Shown: positions 44,148 through 53,742 of the stretch, piece after piece
Position numbering within the stretch: the stretch's first letter is position 1
Layout: each line of letters starts with the position of its first letter
NCBI GenBank assembly: GCA_964410945.1
Contig: CAYPJE010000007.1
Span: 30,404-94,403, forward strand
Length of the DNA: 64,000 bases
DNA from: CAYPJE01 sp964410945
GTDB taxonomy: Bacteria > Fidelibacterota > Marinisomatia > Marinisomatales > TCS56
Direction: 5' to 3'
Translations under genes and position numbers: made by a program
Notes under the pieces: model-generated
Seen by the model: only the letters and a program-made list of their open reading frames with translations
What the model was told of the DNA's origin: nothing
Databases searched by the model: none

Positions 44148-45461
44148 TCAGGAGTAGAGGTTAACCAGACGGCTGCCCGGATAATAATGTTTTAAAATAT
44201 TCTCGGTATGGTAGCCCCTGAGAGCCATTCCCAGAGCACCGATCTGGCAGAGCCCGGCACCATGTCCCCAGCCGGCTCCCCGCAATATAAATCTGGTTGG
44301 TATTTCATCACCTTCGGTCTCAATATAGAAGGCTGAGCTGTAAAGGAAGCTGGGATGCATGACCTGCCTAATTCGGTATTCACTGTCAACTACCACTGAT
44401 CCGGGATTACCGGACTCATCAAGATATTCAATCTTTATTTTATTCAGGCGCCCCGAACCACCCCGGTTGAGAGGATGAACGGCTGTAATAGCACCGGCAT
44501 CAAGGTCAAGTTTTGAATTGAGCATACTGGTCAGTTCATCCTGTGAATAGGCGAATTCCCAGCGGAAATACTGGCCTTCTTCATCGACGCCCCCGATATA
44601 TTTGGTCAAACCTTCCTCCGGAACGACCTGGGGGCTGCAAAAGGTTTTCAAATCAGCATCGACCCACTGTTTCAAATTCTCTTCTTCCGATAATGGCAGG
44701 TTATCCCACGTGAAGGTATGGGGGGCATCAATAATATTCTGCATGTAGGGCAGGGGATCACCCTCCCATAATGTTTCATAGGTTTCCATCATACCGCCAC
44801 AGGATTTGGAATAGCGGGCGTCGCAGATTTGATCTTCGTACATGATGACCTGTCCACGGGTGGATACGGCGCCTTGAATGGATTGGGGGGTCAGGTTCCC
44901 CGTACCGTGATAGCGCTGACAGCAGTCGTCGTTGCAGACATCAAAACCCTGCTTGACATGTTTCTGCTCCACATTAGCCAGCATCCAGGCCCGCGCCACG
45001 ATGGTCTGCGACTCGATCAGGGCAATCGGACATTCGGCACTCATCTCCGAGGTGGCCACGCACATGAGATATTGCTCGATGGGAAGCTCGTTGATTGCCA
45101 GGATGTTACCATCCACAACACGGATTTCCAGATCACCCAGCAGGCTTACATCAATAGCCTTTTTCCAGTGAAAATCCCGTCCGGCGATCACATTTTTTAC
45201 GATCATGGGATTGTCCAGGTTATTGGCCGTCGGTGAACGTTTGATATCGATCTTATGAACCCGCAGGTCACCGATACATAATTCACCATCCCGGATGGCA
45301 ATCGTCAGGCTGTCGCCGGATTGCTTGAATTTACTCGGGAACACATTATAAATATTGGGATCGGGGAAGACGATGCTTATTTCTTCCTGTTGATCCTCTG
45401 GCAGGGTTATTCCGACACGGAGCAGTGGTTCGGAAGAAGGAATGAGGCCTTTTGTTAGCAT
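44148..45461 (-). CDS. SpoIID/LytB-domain protein without a signal peptide
   Basis: A 437-residue protein of the SpoIID/LytB family. The domain's core is visible: IEQYLMCVATSEMSAECPIA with the catalytic Glu candidate, ALIESQTIVARAWML, Cys/His-containing YSKSCGGMMETYE, and the ending GWGHGAGLCQIGALGMALRG. SpoIID is a lytic transglycosylase that cuts glycan strands lacking stem peptides and leaves anhydro-MurNAc. No signal peptide is seen at its start, which is unusual. It lies 1 nt from the sugar kinase gene and 12 nt from the AmpG-like transporter, pointing to peptidoglycan fragment processing. Confidence 0.82.
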   Translation of the reverse strand: MLTKGLIPSSEPLLRVGITLPEDQQEEISIVFPDPNIYNVFPSKFKQSGDSLTIAIRDGELCIGDLRVHKIDIKRSPTANNLDNPMIVKNVIAGRDFHWKKAIDVSLLGDLEIRVVDGNILAINELPIEQYLMCVATSEMSAECPIALIESQTIVARAWMLANVEQKHVKQGFDVCNDDCCQRYHGTGNLTPQSIQGAVSTRGQVIMYEDQICDARYSKSCGGMMETYETLWEGDPLPYMQNIIDAPHTFTWDNLPLSEEENLKQWVDADLKTFCSPQVVPEEGLTKYIGGVDEEGQYFRWEFAYSQDELTSMLNSKLDLDAGAITAVHPLNRGGSGRLNKIKIEYLDESGNPGSVVVDSEYRIRQVMHPSFLYSSAFYIETEGDEIPTRFILRGAGWGHGAGLCQIGALGMALRGYHTENILKHYYPGSRLVNLYS

Positions 45462-45462
45462 A

Positions 45463-46665
45463 TCAGGTCCGCTTTTTGAAGTTCAGGTAGGCATCGATGG
45501 CGGCACCCATGGCCGGTGCTTCCCGAAGGTTCGAGCTGGTAATTAAATCCGGGTTGAATTCTCCTTTAACCAGATAGTGGTCTTTAAATTCAGCGGCCAG
45601 GTCTGAATCGGCGATCATTTTCGCCAGGTCAGCCATCAGTGGTTTATAGAACAGGGCAGTATCCCTGGATGATTCCAGCAGCGTACCCAATCGCTGGCCG
45701 ATAATAATCCCTGATAACAATGTCCCCTGGAAAGGATGGTCGGATTCCAGATTGTCCCGGTTGGGATTCATGAATTCAAAATTGTTTTTCCAACCGGAGT
45801 AGATTGTGCTGATTCGTTCGAAAAGCAGTTGCGCCAGATAGTGGCTGATATCATTGTATGTATCCAGGGCCGCACTTTCGCCGGCCAGGGCCCGTTTCAA
45901 TATTTGATCGGGATAAACCTGCTGAATATTCAAGTCTTCAATACTGATTCCCGAATAGGTGCTGTAGATCGACTGAATACCGCCTGCTGAGGAATAGCGT
46001 TCCAGGGAGATATCCTTGTCATTCTTCATTTCCCAGGTCTTGGCCAGCCAGGTTTTGGTCTGGTCCAATGGCATGAGGCTGCCGTTCAGTTTCAGGGCAT
46101 CGGCCGTTCCTGTGCCGCCGCCCAGGTAGTAGGCATTTTCGGTTTTCTTGAAACCGCCGCCATCGGAATATTCTTCACCGATACCGCAATAATCAGCGTC
46201 ACTGCCGATCCGGAAAATCGGGGCTGCCAGATCGATCCCCATGATTTCCACCGCCGCTTCAACCGTGGCGGCGTAATCGGGAATGCGGGGACCATTCAAT
46301 AATACGGCTATCCCACGCTGGTCGGACGTCTTAAGGCCCGGCATTCCCAGTCCCAGGAGTAATTTACTGCCCGGATATTCACTGGCGATTCCGGCAATCA
46401 CGGCGTTGCAGGCCTGGGTGTAGGCCCGGGATTGTCTTATTTCGTCCTTGCCGGGACTGATTGTACCGCTGCCGTATTCATTCAATTGTAATTTGATATC
46501 GGCCGATTTGAAATTTTCATCGAATTCAGGGTAATCACGGTAGCTTTTCTGTATATTGGTACTGCCCAAAGAAAACCGGAATTGATCGATATCCAGATCG
46601 ATCGTCCACCCGCTGATTTTGGTAGCGCCACCGTCCAAGCCCACCAACAGTAGCTTTTCAGTCAT
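45463..46665 (-). CDS. BadF/BadG-type ATPase, probable N-acetylglucosamine kinase
   Basis: A 400-residue protein of the ASKHA/BcrAD_BadFG family. The phosphate-1 loop LLVGLDGGATKISGW is at the start, IFRIGSDADYCGIG near 160, AYYLGGGTGTADAL in the second half, and APAMGAAIDAYL at the end. This family includes GlcNAc kinases, and the operon context (transporter, NagX, SpoIID) supports a sugar substrate such as GlcNAc or MurNAc. The family also contains benzoyl-CoA reductase activators, but the usual Cys ligands are absent. Confidence 0.78.
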   Translation of the reverse strand: MTEKLLLVGLDGGATKISGWTIDLDIDQFRFSLGSTNIQKSYRDYPEFDENFKSADIKLQLNEYGSGTISPGKDEIRQSRAYTQACNAVIAGIASEYPGSKLLLGLGMPGLKTSDQRGIAVLLNGPRIPDYAATVEAAVEIMGIDLAAPIFRIGSDADYCGIGEEYSDGGGFKKTENAYYLGGGTGTADALKLNGSLMPLDQTKTWLAKTWEMKNDKDISLERYSSAGGIQSIYSTYSGISIEDLNIQQVYPDQILKRALAGESAALDTYNDISHYLAQLLFERISTIYSGWKNNFEFMNPNRDNLESDHPFQGTLLSGIIIGQRLGTLLESSRDTALFYKPLMADLAKMIADSDLAAEFKDHYLVKGEFNPDLITSSNLREAPAMGAAIDAYLNFKKRT

Positions 46666-46667
46666 AT

Positions 46668-48215
46668 TTATTTCCTGCGATTTTGGTTTTTGCGGCGTTT
46701 GATCGCCTCCAGGCGCATCCAGTCCTTGGCATCATCATTTCGATCCACTGTTATCGGATCGATGGCATGATCGGTTCCTCCGGCGTGACGGATGACTTCA
46801 TAAATGGGGTCGTAAATCCGTCCGATCTTATGTTTTTCAGAGATATGGAGCACCATATCATAGTCTTCGCCATAATTGCGGGCATAGGGATCGTCGTTGA
46901 TGCCAAAATATCCCATGGACCGGATTACCGGGATCGGAATCGACCGGGGAGCACCGGCACCATTGATCCGCAGCAGGTTGTTGCGGCCGTTCTTTTCCGT
47001 CCATTCATCATGAGTAACCACCGGAATTTCTTCCATCCGGACCAGCTCACCGTCGGCCTTCTTTTCCCAGACTTCGTAGGAGCCTATTACCATTCCGATA
47101 TCGGGATCGGAATCGAATAATGCCAGGATTTTTTCTACTGCATCGGACTTGAGCCGGTCGTCGGAATCCAGTTGGACATAGTATTCGCCGCGGGCATGGC
47201 GGACACCCATATTCAGGCAGAAACCGATATTATTGATATCGATCACCACCAGCTGTACAGCCGGTTTATCGGCGTCATACAGATCGCCGCCTTCCTGGTA
47301 GCGCTTGACTTCCGGAATCGTCGGGTCATCCGGGCCACCATTCACAACGATGATCGCCTCGATTTCCTTGACGGTCTGATCCTGGATGCTGGCAATGGCT
47401 GTGCCGATGAATTCCGGGCGGTTATTGACCGGGATAATCACGGATGCCTTCAGGGTCGCAGAGGAATCGGTTTCAGGACGTGGTAAATATCCGAAACCGG
47501 GTTCGAGGTAGGCACCGATCCTTTTCAGATGTTCCGTGATTACCGCCTCGGCTTCCAGCTGAACATCCTTGCCGGCCAGCAGGTAATCGAAAACATTGGC
47601 TGATTTTCCGGCGGCATGGACCTGGTAAAGGGCTCCACTGTATTTATTGGCAACCCGGATCAGGTCATAATTGACGCTCAGTTTCAGGCGGATATCATAA
47701 AGGGCGTTGTAATCCAGTGATTCATCAAAGCCATGGATCTCATCGAGGGCATCCACATTGAAAAAGAATACTTTACCATAATCCTGGTTATCCCGCAGAC
47801 GGCCGGCATGATGATGGAGGAGGTGCGGTTCCGATATGGTATCACCGTCTTTCAACTCATACTCGGCATAGACCATTCCGGCATAGCGGTTGCGGTGGGC
47901 GGTCAGAAGAAACATATCGAGACAGGCTTCTTTCAGGGTGATCGGATTCGAGCGGTTGTCCAGATACATGAAATAATCACTGTCACAGCTTTCCAGGGCC
48001 ATGTTCAAAGCATAGGATTGGTTATCGTCTGGTACATCGATAATCGTAACCTTGTCAGCGTATTCCTTCGGCAAGTCAGTTGAATCAGAGCCCGATAGAC
48101 AGTACACTGCCTGGACGGTATTTGATTGAGAGAAAATTGAATTCAGGGTAGCTTGAAACGCATCTGGCGACTGCGTATCAACTTTGGGGAGATGTAAAAC
48201 TATGGTGGTTTCCAT
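46668..48215 (-). CDS. Family 2 glycosyltransferase (double GT-A)
   Basis: A 515-residue cytoplasmic protein. The second half is a clear GT2 domain: KASVIIPVNNRPEFIGTAI, ARGEYYVQLDSDDRL with the DxD metal motif, and NYGEDYDMVLHISEKHKIG. The first half (VLHLPKVDTQSPDAFQATL; CDSDYFMYLDNRSNP) has the shape of a second GT-A domain with a degenerate DxD. It is the first gene of the minus-strand operon, 3 nt before the kinase. The acceptor is unknown; a link to amino-sugar metabolism is unusual for a GT2. Confidence 0.82.
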   Translation of the reverse strand: METTIVLHLPKVDTQSPDAFQATLNSIFSQSNTVQAVYCLSGSDSTDLPKEYADKVTIIDVPDDNQSYALNMALESCDSDYFMYLDNRSNPITLKEACLDMFLLTAHRNRYAGMVYAEYELKDGDTISEPHLLHHHAGRLRDNQDYGKVFFFNVDALDEIHGFDESLDYNALYDIRLKLSVNYDLIRVANKYSGALYQVHAAGKSANVFDYLLAGKDVQLEAEAVITEHLKRIGAYLEPGFGYLPRPETDSSATLKASVIIPVNNRPEFIGTAIASIQDQTVKEIEAIIVVNGGPDDPTIPEVKRYQEGGDLYDADKPAVQLVVIDINNIGFCLNMGVRHARGEYYVQLDSDDRLKSDAVEKILALFDSDPDIGMVIGSYEVWEKKADGELVRMEEIPVVTHDEWTEKNGRNNLLRINGAGAPRSIPIPVIRSMGYFGINDDPYARNYGEDYDMVLHISEKHKIGRIYDPIYEVIRHAGGTDHAIDPITVDRNDDAKDWMRLEAIKRRKNQNRRK

Positions 48216-48350
48216 TGTGAATTAAATTGATTCCTGTTATTTAAAGCAAAATTACTACCCTGGATATTACACTGACCGGAATGAAATTGTCAGTTACCAT
48301 TTTTGAAATATTTAACCGAACTTTACCCCTTACAAAAAAGGGAGAAAACA

Positions 48351-50327
48351 ATGGCCAGGCGTTTCTTTGCGGGAGTTCTTTTTCTATTTACTGCCCTTTC
48401 AGCGGCTCAAGTTGACACGGTTACCGCGGTCAGCTATGCCATGGATCGGGAAATGACCACGGTGGTGGTGACACCGGAGGATTATCAGGATAGCCAGACT
48501 GAATTCCCGGTGGTTTATATTCTTCATGGCTACAGCGGTGGTCCTTTTGACTGGATTAATCATATGGATCTGAGGACGCTTGCTGATCTGCACCAGTTCA
48601 TTCTGGTCTGTCCCGATGGTGATTATAACAGCTGGTATTTTGACAGTCCACTGGTAAAAAAGAGCCAGTATGCCACCTGGGTCGGGCGGGAGTTGGTGCG
48701 CTGGATCGATGATAATTATCCTACAGTCGACCGACAGGACGGCCGGGCCATAACCGGTCTGAGTATGGGGGGACACGGTGCCCTTTATCTGACGCTGCAG
48801 AATCCCGAACAGTATTGCGCCGCCGCTACCATGAGTGGTGTAGTGGACCTGACAGCTACTACCAAGAAATATGAACTGGCTGAAAAGATCGGTTCATACG
48901 AAAAGAATCCGGAGCGTTGGAACCAGGGTTCACTGGTCGAACAGGTTCCGTCCCTGGCAGAGCTTGATATAGGTCTGCTAATCGATTGCGGAACCGAGGA
49001 TGCCTTTATCGAACACAATCGTGATCTGCACCAGCGGCTGGAAGCGGCCGGCGTGGAGCACAATTATATTGAGAAACCCGGGGGGCACAGTTGGGATTAC
49101 TGGACCGCAGCTTTGCCGGAACATCTGGATTATTTCACCAGATATATTGATCGTGAGCCGGAAATCGAACCAATCGACCAACGGGCTGCCAATCTTATGT
49201 GTCTGATGGAACAGGCCATCTCCGATTCAGCCTGGCCCGGCGGGGTTCTGCTGGCCCGGAGTAAGGGTGAGACGATCGTATTTGATGCCACCGGTTACCA
49301 TACCTACGACCGCAAAATAAGCACCCGCCGTGATGATATCTTCGATCTGGCATCGATCACAAAAGTCATTTCCACCACCTCGGCAGCAGCCAAACTGCAT
49401 GAAAACGGCCTGCTTGTCCTGGACGCAAAAGTCGTGCAATACATTCCTGAATTCAGGGGTAAGAAATTTTTCAGGGATCGTGCCAAAAAACAGGTCACGG
49501 TGAAACATCTGCTGACCCATACCACCGGTTTACCACCCTTCAAGCAGTACTACAGGATTGATGGTTCAATCGAGGACCGTGTGGCGGAAATCTTTGCTAC
49601 CAGTCTGGACCGGAAACCAGGATTGAAAACGGTTTATTCCGATATTGGAATAATTACCATGGGAAAAATCGTCGAACAGCTCACGGGAATGGGACTGGAC
49701 GAATATGTTGATCAAGAGGTATTTACACCACTGGGAATGGCTGCCACCGGTTATACGCCCTGTAAGAGAAAACTGTATCGGATCGTGCCGACCGAAATCG
49801 ATCCGGATGGCAAATTAGTTCATGGTTATGTCCACGATGAAAATGCTAACAGCCTGGGTGGCGTGGCCGGCCATGCGGGATTGTTTTCCACCGCCGAAGA
49901 TCTGGCCCGTTTTGCCCGGATGATGCTGAACGAAGGAGAACTTGACGACATCCGGATTTTCCAACCGGAGACGGTGGAACTGTTTACGAAGCGAGCCAAC
50001 GTAATCGAAGGCAGTTCGCGCTGCCTGGGCTGGGACAGTCCCAGCGATAATGCCTCCGGCGGGGTCTACATCAGTGATAACGCTTTCGGGCACACCGGAT
50101 TTACCGGGACGTCGCTGTGGATCGATCCCGATAACGATATCGTGGTTGTTCTGCTGACCAATGCTGTTCATCCGAACCGCTCCTGGAAATCGCCGAATTA
50201 TTTTGACTGGCGCCAGCGGATTCATTCCGCTGTTTATGAAGAGCTGGGCTTCGATGTTCAGAATCCAAATCTGACCTGGCGCCAGCGCTGGCAATCTGCC
50301 GAATCAACAGATGATTCAACACAATAG
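48351..50327 (+). CDS. Exported esterase fused to a serine beta-lactamase-like domain
   Basis: 658 residues: signal peptide (RRFFAGVLFLFTALSAAQ); an alpha/beta-hydrolase esterase of the FrmB/EstA type with Ser138 in TGLSMGGHGAL, Asp217 in CGTEDAF and His246 in PGGHSWDY; and from about 280 a class C beta-lactamase-like domain with SxxK (S335-K338 in DLASITKVIS), YSD in KTVYSDIGIIT and HTG in FGHTGFTGTSLW. Two separate serine-hydrolase active sites share one chain. It may remove O-acetyl esters and peptide stems from cell-wall fragments. ATG 48351 has GGGAGA upstream and gives the signal peptide. It is the first gene of the plus-strand operon, divergent from the GT2 gene. Confidence 0.88.
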   Translation: MARRFFAGVLFLFTALSAAQVDTVTAVSYAMDREMTTVVVTPEDYQDSQTEFPVVYILHGYSGGPFDWINHMDLRTLADLHQFILVCPDGDYNSWYFDSPLVKKSQYATWVGRELVRWIDDNYPTVDRQDGRAITGLSMGGHGALYLTLQNPEQYCAAATMSGVVDLTATTKKYELAEKIGSYEKNPERWNQGSLVEQVPSLAELDIGLLIDCGTEDAFIEHNRDLHQRLEAAGVEHNYIEKPGGHSWDYWTAALPEHLDYFTRYIDREPEIEPIDQRAANLMCLMEQAISDSAWPGGVLLARSKGETIVFDATGYHTYDRKISTRRDDIFDLASITKVISTTSAAAKLHENGLLVLDAKVVQYIPEFRGKKFFRDRAKKQVTVKHLLTHTTGLPPFKQYYRIDGSIEDRVAEIFATSLDRKPGLKTVYSDIGIITMGKIVEQLTGMGLDEYVDQEVFTPLGMAATGYTPCKRKLYRIVPTEIDPDGKLVHGYVHDENANSLGGVAGHAGLFSTAEDLARFARMMLNEGELDDIRIFQPETVELFTKRANVIEGSSRCLGWDSPSDNASGGVYISDNAFGHTGFTGTSLWIDPDNDIVVVLLTNAVHPNRSWKSPNYFDWRQRIHSAVYEELGFDVQNPNLTWRQRWQSAESTDDSTQ

Positions 50328-50337
50328 GGGGTAAGAA

Positions 50338-52071
50338 ATGCCATTCAGTACATTAGATATTATTATCATCCTGGCCTACCTGGCCCTGATGATCTTTGTT
50401 GGTATCAAAATGAAATCACGGGCGGAAGGGAGTACCAGCGATTATTTTACCGGTGGACGTTCCATGCCCTGGTGGCTGGCCGGTGTTTCCATGGTTGCCA
50501 CGACCTTTGCCGCGGACACACCGCTGGCGGTGACCGGAATCATCGCCGCCGACGGGATCGCCGGGAACTGGATCTGGTGGAATTTCATGTTCTCCGGTTT
50601 TGTGACCGTATTCCTGTTTGCCCGCCTTTGGCACCGGGCCGGCGTTCTCACCGATGTTGAAGTGATCGAGTTACGCTACAGCGGGAAAGCAGCCAGTATT
50701 TTACGCGGTTTCCGGGCGCTATACCTGGCCTTCCCGATCAACTGTGTCATCATGGGGTGGGTAACCCTGGGGATGTCAAAAGTGATCGGCGTGATGACCG
50801 GGATCAATTCCTGGTATATTCTGATCGGCCTGTTTGTGCTGACCGGTATGTATATCGTTGTCTCGGGACTGTGGGGAGTTGTTGTAACTGACTTTCTCCA
50901 GTTCATCATTGCCATGATTGGGGCAATCGTGCTGATGTTTTTCGCCTTGAAGGAAGTCGGTGGAATCGATGGTTTGACCGCCGGACTGGCCAACCGGTTC
51001 GGGTCCGATCATTTCTATCTGGATTTCTCACCGATCGGGCATCCGAAAATATTACTCAGTACAGTGCTGGTCTGGCTGGGAGTCCAGTGGTGGGCTTCCT
51101 GGTACCCGGGAGCCGAACCGGGCGGTGGCGGTTATATCGCCCAGCGGATGTTTTCCACCCGCAATGAGAAAGAGGCCGTAAAAGCAACCCTGTTTTTCAA
51201 CCTGGCCCACTATGCCCTGCGGCCCTGGCCCTGGATCATGGTGGCCCTGGCATCACTGATACTGTACCCAGGTCTGGCCGATCCTGAAAAAGGATATGCC
51301 ATGGCGATGGTCAACCTGTTACCTTCAGGTTTACTTGGCCTGTTGACCGTTGCTTTCCTGTCGGCTTTCATGTCCACAATTTCCACCCAGGTCAACTGGG
51401 GATCGTCCTATGTGGTCAATGATTTTTATGTCCGTTTTATCAAACCGGCGGACCGCTTCAATTCGGAAGCTGAAGCCCAGAAGCATTATGTATTTGTCTC
51501 ACGGATCGCCACCATTCTGATGATGCTGGCGGGTATCCTGGTATCATTTTTCTTCGAATCGGTGAAAGGCGGTTGGGAATTCATCCTGTCCCTGGGAGCC
51601 GGTGCCGGACTGGTATACATGCTGCGCTGGTACTGGTGGCGGGTGAACGCCTGGAGCGAGATCAGTGCCATGCTGGCGGCTCTGGTTGCCAGTACTGCCG
51701 CCGGATCGTTGGGTTTCGAGGGCTTTGCCAATAAGATGATCTTTACGACCATTGTTACCACCATTGTCTGGTTAGCCACCACCTTCCTTACTAAAACGGA
51801 AGATAAAGCAGTACTCCAAGCCTTTTTTGACAAAGTAAGGCCAGCCGGGCCGGGCTGGAAACCTTTCCTGGGTGATCGCAAACCGGAAGCGGTATTTCCC
51901 ATGATCGTTAATGTAATCCTGGCTGTGCTGGTTGTGATCGGATCGCTGTTCGGAATCGGCTACCTGATCTTCGGGATTTACAGCCGGATGCTTGTGTTTG
52001 GACTGGTAGCGGGGCTGGCCGGATGGATCCTTTCCCGCCGGATGACAAAAATTACAGCTGTTGACGGATGA
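50338..52071 (+). CDS. Sodium:solute symporter family transporter
   Basis: A 577-residue membrane protein of the SSS family, with about 13-14 helices. The start TLDIIIILAYLALMIFVGIK, the motif SDYFTGGRSMPWWLAGVSMVATTFA, and the sodium-site region LLTVAFLSAFMSTISTQVNWG are family marks. It probably takes up a sugar or amino sugar released by the GH9/GH20 enzymes. It is 10 nt after the esterase fusion, and its stop overlaps the GNAT start (ATGA). Confidence 0.92.
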   Translation: MPFSTLDIIIILAYLALMIFVGIKMKSRAEGSTSDYFTGGRSMPWWLAGVSMVATTFAADTPLAVTGIIAADGIAGNWIWWNFMFSGFVTVFLFARLWHRAGVLTDVEVIELRYSGKAASILRGFRALYLAFPINCVIMGWVTLGMSKVIGVMTGINSWYILIGLFVLTGMYIVVSGLWGVVVTDFLQFIIAMIGAIVLMFFALKEVGGIDGLTAGLANRFGSDHFYLDFSPIGHPKILLSTVLVWLGVQWWASWYPGAEPGGGGYIAQRMFSTRNEKEAVKATLFFNLAHYALRPWPWIMVALASLILYPGLADPEKGYAMAMVNLLPSGLLGLLTVAFLSAFMSTISTQVNWGSSYVVNDFYVRFIKPADRFNSEAEAQKHYVFVSRIATILMMLAGILVSFFFESVKGGWEFILSLGAGAGLVYMLRWYWWRVNAWSEISAMLAALVASTAAGSLGFEGFANKMIFTTIVTTIVWLATTFLTKTEDKAVLQAFFDKVRPAGPGWKPFLGDRKPEAVFPMIVNVILAVLVVIGSLFGIGYLIFGIYSRMLVFGLVAGLAGWILSRRMTKITAVDG

Positions 52072-52604
52072 TCCTGAAATTCGGTAATTATTGTCTCCGG
52101 CCATGGATAATTGCTGATGTCCACGCTGTTACCCGGTACGCCAACAATCGTAAAATCTGGCTCAATCTGCGGGATGGGTTTCCCAACCCCTATGCTGAGA
52201 AAGATGCCCGTGAATTCATCGAACGGGCTATGAAACTTGAGCTGCCAACCCTGTTTGCCATCGCTAATTCGAAAGAGGCTATTGGTAGCATCGGACTGAT
52301 GCTCAAGACCGATATTCACCGCCATACGGCGGAACTTGGCTACTGGCTTGGCGAACCGTTCTGGGGGCAGGGAATCACCACCGAAGCGGTGAAGACAATC
52401 TCGGCCTTTGCATTTGAAAAATTCAACCTGGTTCGAATCCATGCCGAACCGTTTGTCACCAATCAGCCCTCGATCAGGGTGCTGGAGAAAGCCGGATACA
52501 AATATGAAGGACGAACGGAGGTCAGTGCTTTCAAGGATGGGAAATTACTGGACCAGGTAATCTATGCCAGGACAAGGAAAGTTAAAAATGAAGAATTACA
52601 GTAA
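52068..52604 (+). CDS. GNAT acetyltransferase (RimJ/RimL type)
   Basis: A 178-residue GNAT enzyme. The motif LGYWLGEPFWGQGITTEAVKTISAFAF is the acetyl-CoA-binding A region, followed by HAEPFVTNQPSIRVLEKAGYKYEG. Many RimJ-like proteins acetylate N-termini or small amines. In this operon it may acetylate glucosamine, but that is inference. Its ATG overlaps the transporter's stop, and its end overlaps the region before AnmK. Confidence 0.85.
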   Translation: MILKFGNYCLRPWIIADVHAVTRYANNRKIWLNLRDGFPNPYAEKDAREFIERAMKLELPTLFAIANSKEAIGSIGLMLKTDIHRHTAELGYWLGEPFWGQGITTEAVKTISAFAFEKFNLVRIHAEPFVTNQPSIRVLEKAGYKYEGRTEVSAFKDGKLLDQVIYARTRKVKNEELQ

Positions 52605-53739
52605 CCCGGCCCGGGTTTTGGCCAGATTGACGGAAAAAGAATCACTGCGGGTGATCGGCTTGATGTCCGGTACTTCCATGGATGGCCTGGATATCTGCCT
52701 GGCCCAGGTAAGCCTGGAAAATGAAAATCTGGGCTATGAGATTGAAAATTTCACCTCGATCTCATTTCCCGAAAACCTTCGTGATCAGATCCGGGTATCG
52801 CTGACCGGTACAACCCAGGATGTTTGTGCCCTGAATTACGATCTGGGTCGCTGGTATGCCGATACGGTTTACAATTACCTGATGGAAAACGGGATTGAAT
52901 TTCCTGATCTTGTTGGGAGCCACGGACAGACAATCCATCATGTGAGCGGCCACTCGACCCTGCAGATCGGGGAACCATCTTATCTGGCTCAGAAACTTGG
53001 TGTGCCGGTTATCTCCGATTTCCGGGCCGCCGATGTGGCTGCCGGCGGCACGGGAGCCCCACTGATACCGCGAATCGATGAATGGCTGTTCCGGGATTCC
53101 AGTCGGGCACGGATAGCACTGAATATCGGTGGTGTGGCCAATGTGACGTTGATACCACCGGCAGGGGAAGGAACCGTAATCGGCTTCGATACCGGTCCCG
53201 GCATGGCCCTGCTGGATGAAACATTCCGGTCGGCACGAGGTGGAGGTTACGATCCTGGTGGTAAAATGGCGCTTACGGGGGTTATTGATACAGTCCTGGT
53301 GGAAGAATGGATCAATGATGATTTTATTACCGCATTGCCGCCAAAATCGACGGGCCGGGACCAATACGGCCTGGAATGGTTGAATTCCCACCGCGCTGAA
53401 TTATTGTCGTTGGAAATTAATGACCGCCTGGCCACCCTGGCAGCTTTCACAGCCGACAGCATATATGCGAATTGCCGTTCATTCCTGGAACAATATTCAG
53501 CCGATTACCTGATCGTTGGTGGCGGCGGTGTCCATCATGGCTTGATAATGGAGCGCCTGTCGGAATCGTTGGCACCGTCTCGGGTGGTTACCAGCGAGCA
53601 TTTTGGTCTCGATCCCGACGCCAAGGAAGCCTTGGGATTTGCCATTCTGGCGGTGGCCAATGTGAGGGGTGTCCATGGCAATTTACCTACCGTTACCGGC
53701 GCCGACCGTCCTGTTATACTGGGTAAGCTTAGCCTCTGA
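52588..53739 (+). CDS. anmK: Anhydro-N-acetylmuramic acid kinase
   Basis: A 383-residue AnmK. The signatures are RVIGLMSGTSMDGLDICLAQ at the start, VGSHGQTIHHV, PVISDFRAADVAAGGTGAPL, ALNIGGVANVT, GFDTGPGMALLDE and DYLIVGGGGVHHG. It opens the 1,6-anhydro ring of anhydro-MurNAc and phosphorylates it to MurNAc-6-P in peptidoglycan recycling. ATG 52588 with AAGGAAA at 52574-52580 is preferred; an in-frame ATG at 52564 would overlap the GNAT gene further. No murQ etherase is in the window. Confidence 0.95.
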   Translation: MKNYSNPARVLARLTEKESLRVIGLMSGTSMDGLDICLAQVSLENENLGYEIENFTSISFPENLRDQIRVSLTGTTQDVCALNYDLGRWYADTVYNYLMENGIEFPDLVGSHGQTIHHVSGHSTLQIGEPSYLAQKLGVPVISDFRAADVAAGGTGAPLIPRIDEWLFRDSSRARIALNIGGVANVTLIPPAGEGTVIGFDTGPGMALLDETFRSARGGGYDPGGKMALTGVIDTVLVEEWINDDFITALPPKSTGRDQYGLEWLNSHRAELLSLEINDRLATLAAFTADSIYANCRSFLEQYSADYLIVGGGGVHHGLIMERLSESLAPSRVVTSEHFGLDPDAKEALGFAILAVANVRGVHGNLPTVTGADRPVILGKLSL

Positions 53740-53742
53740 TCA

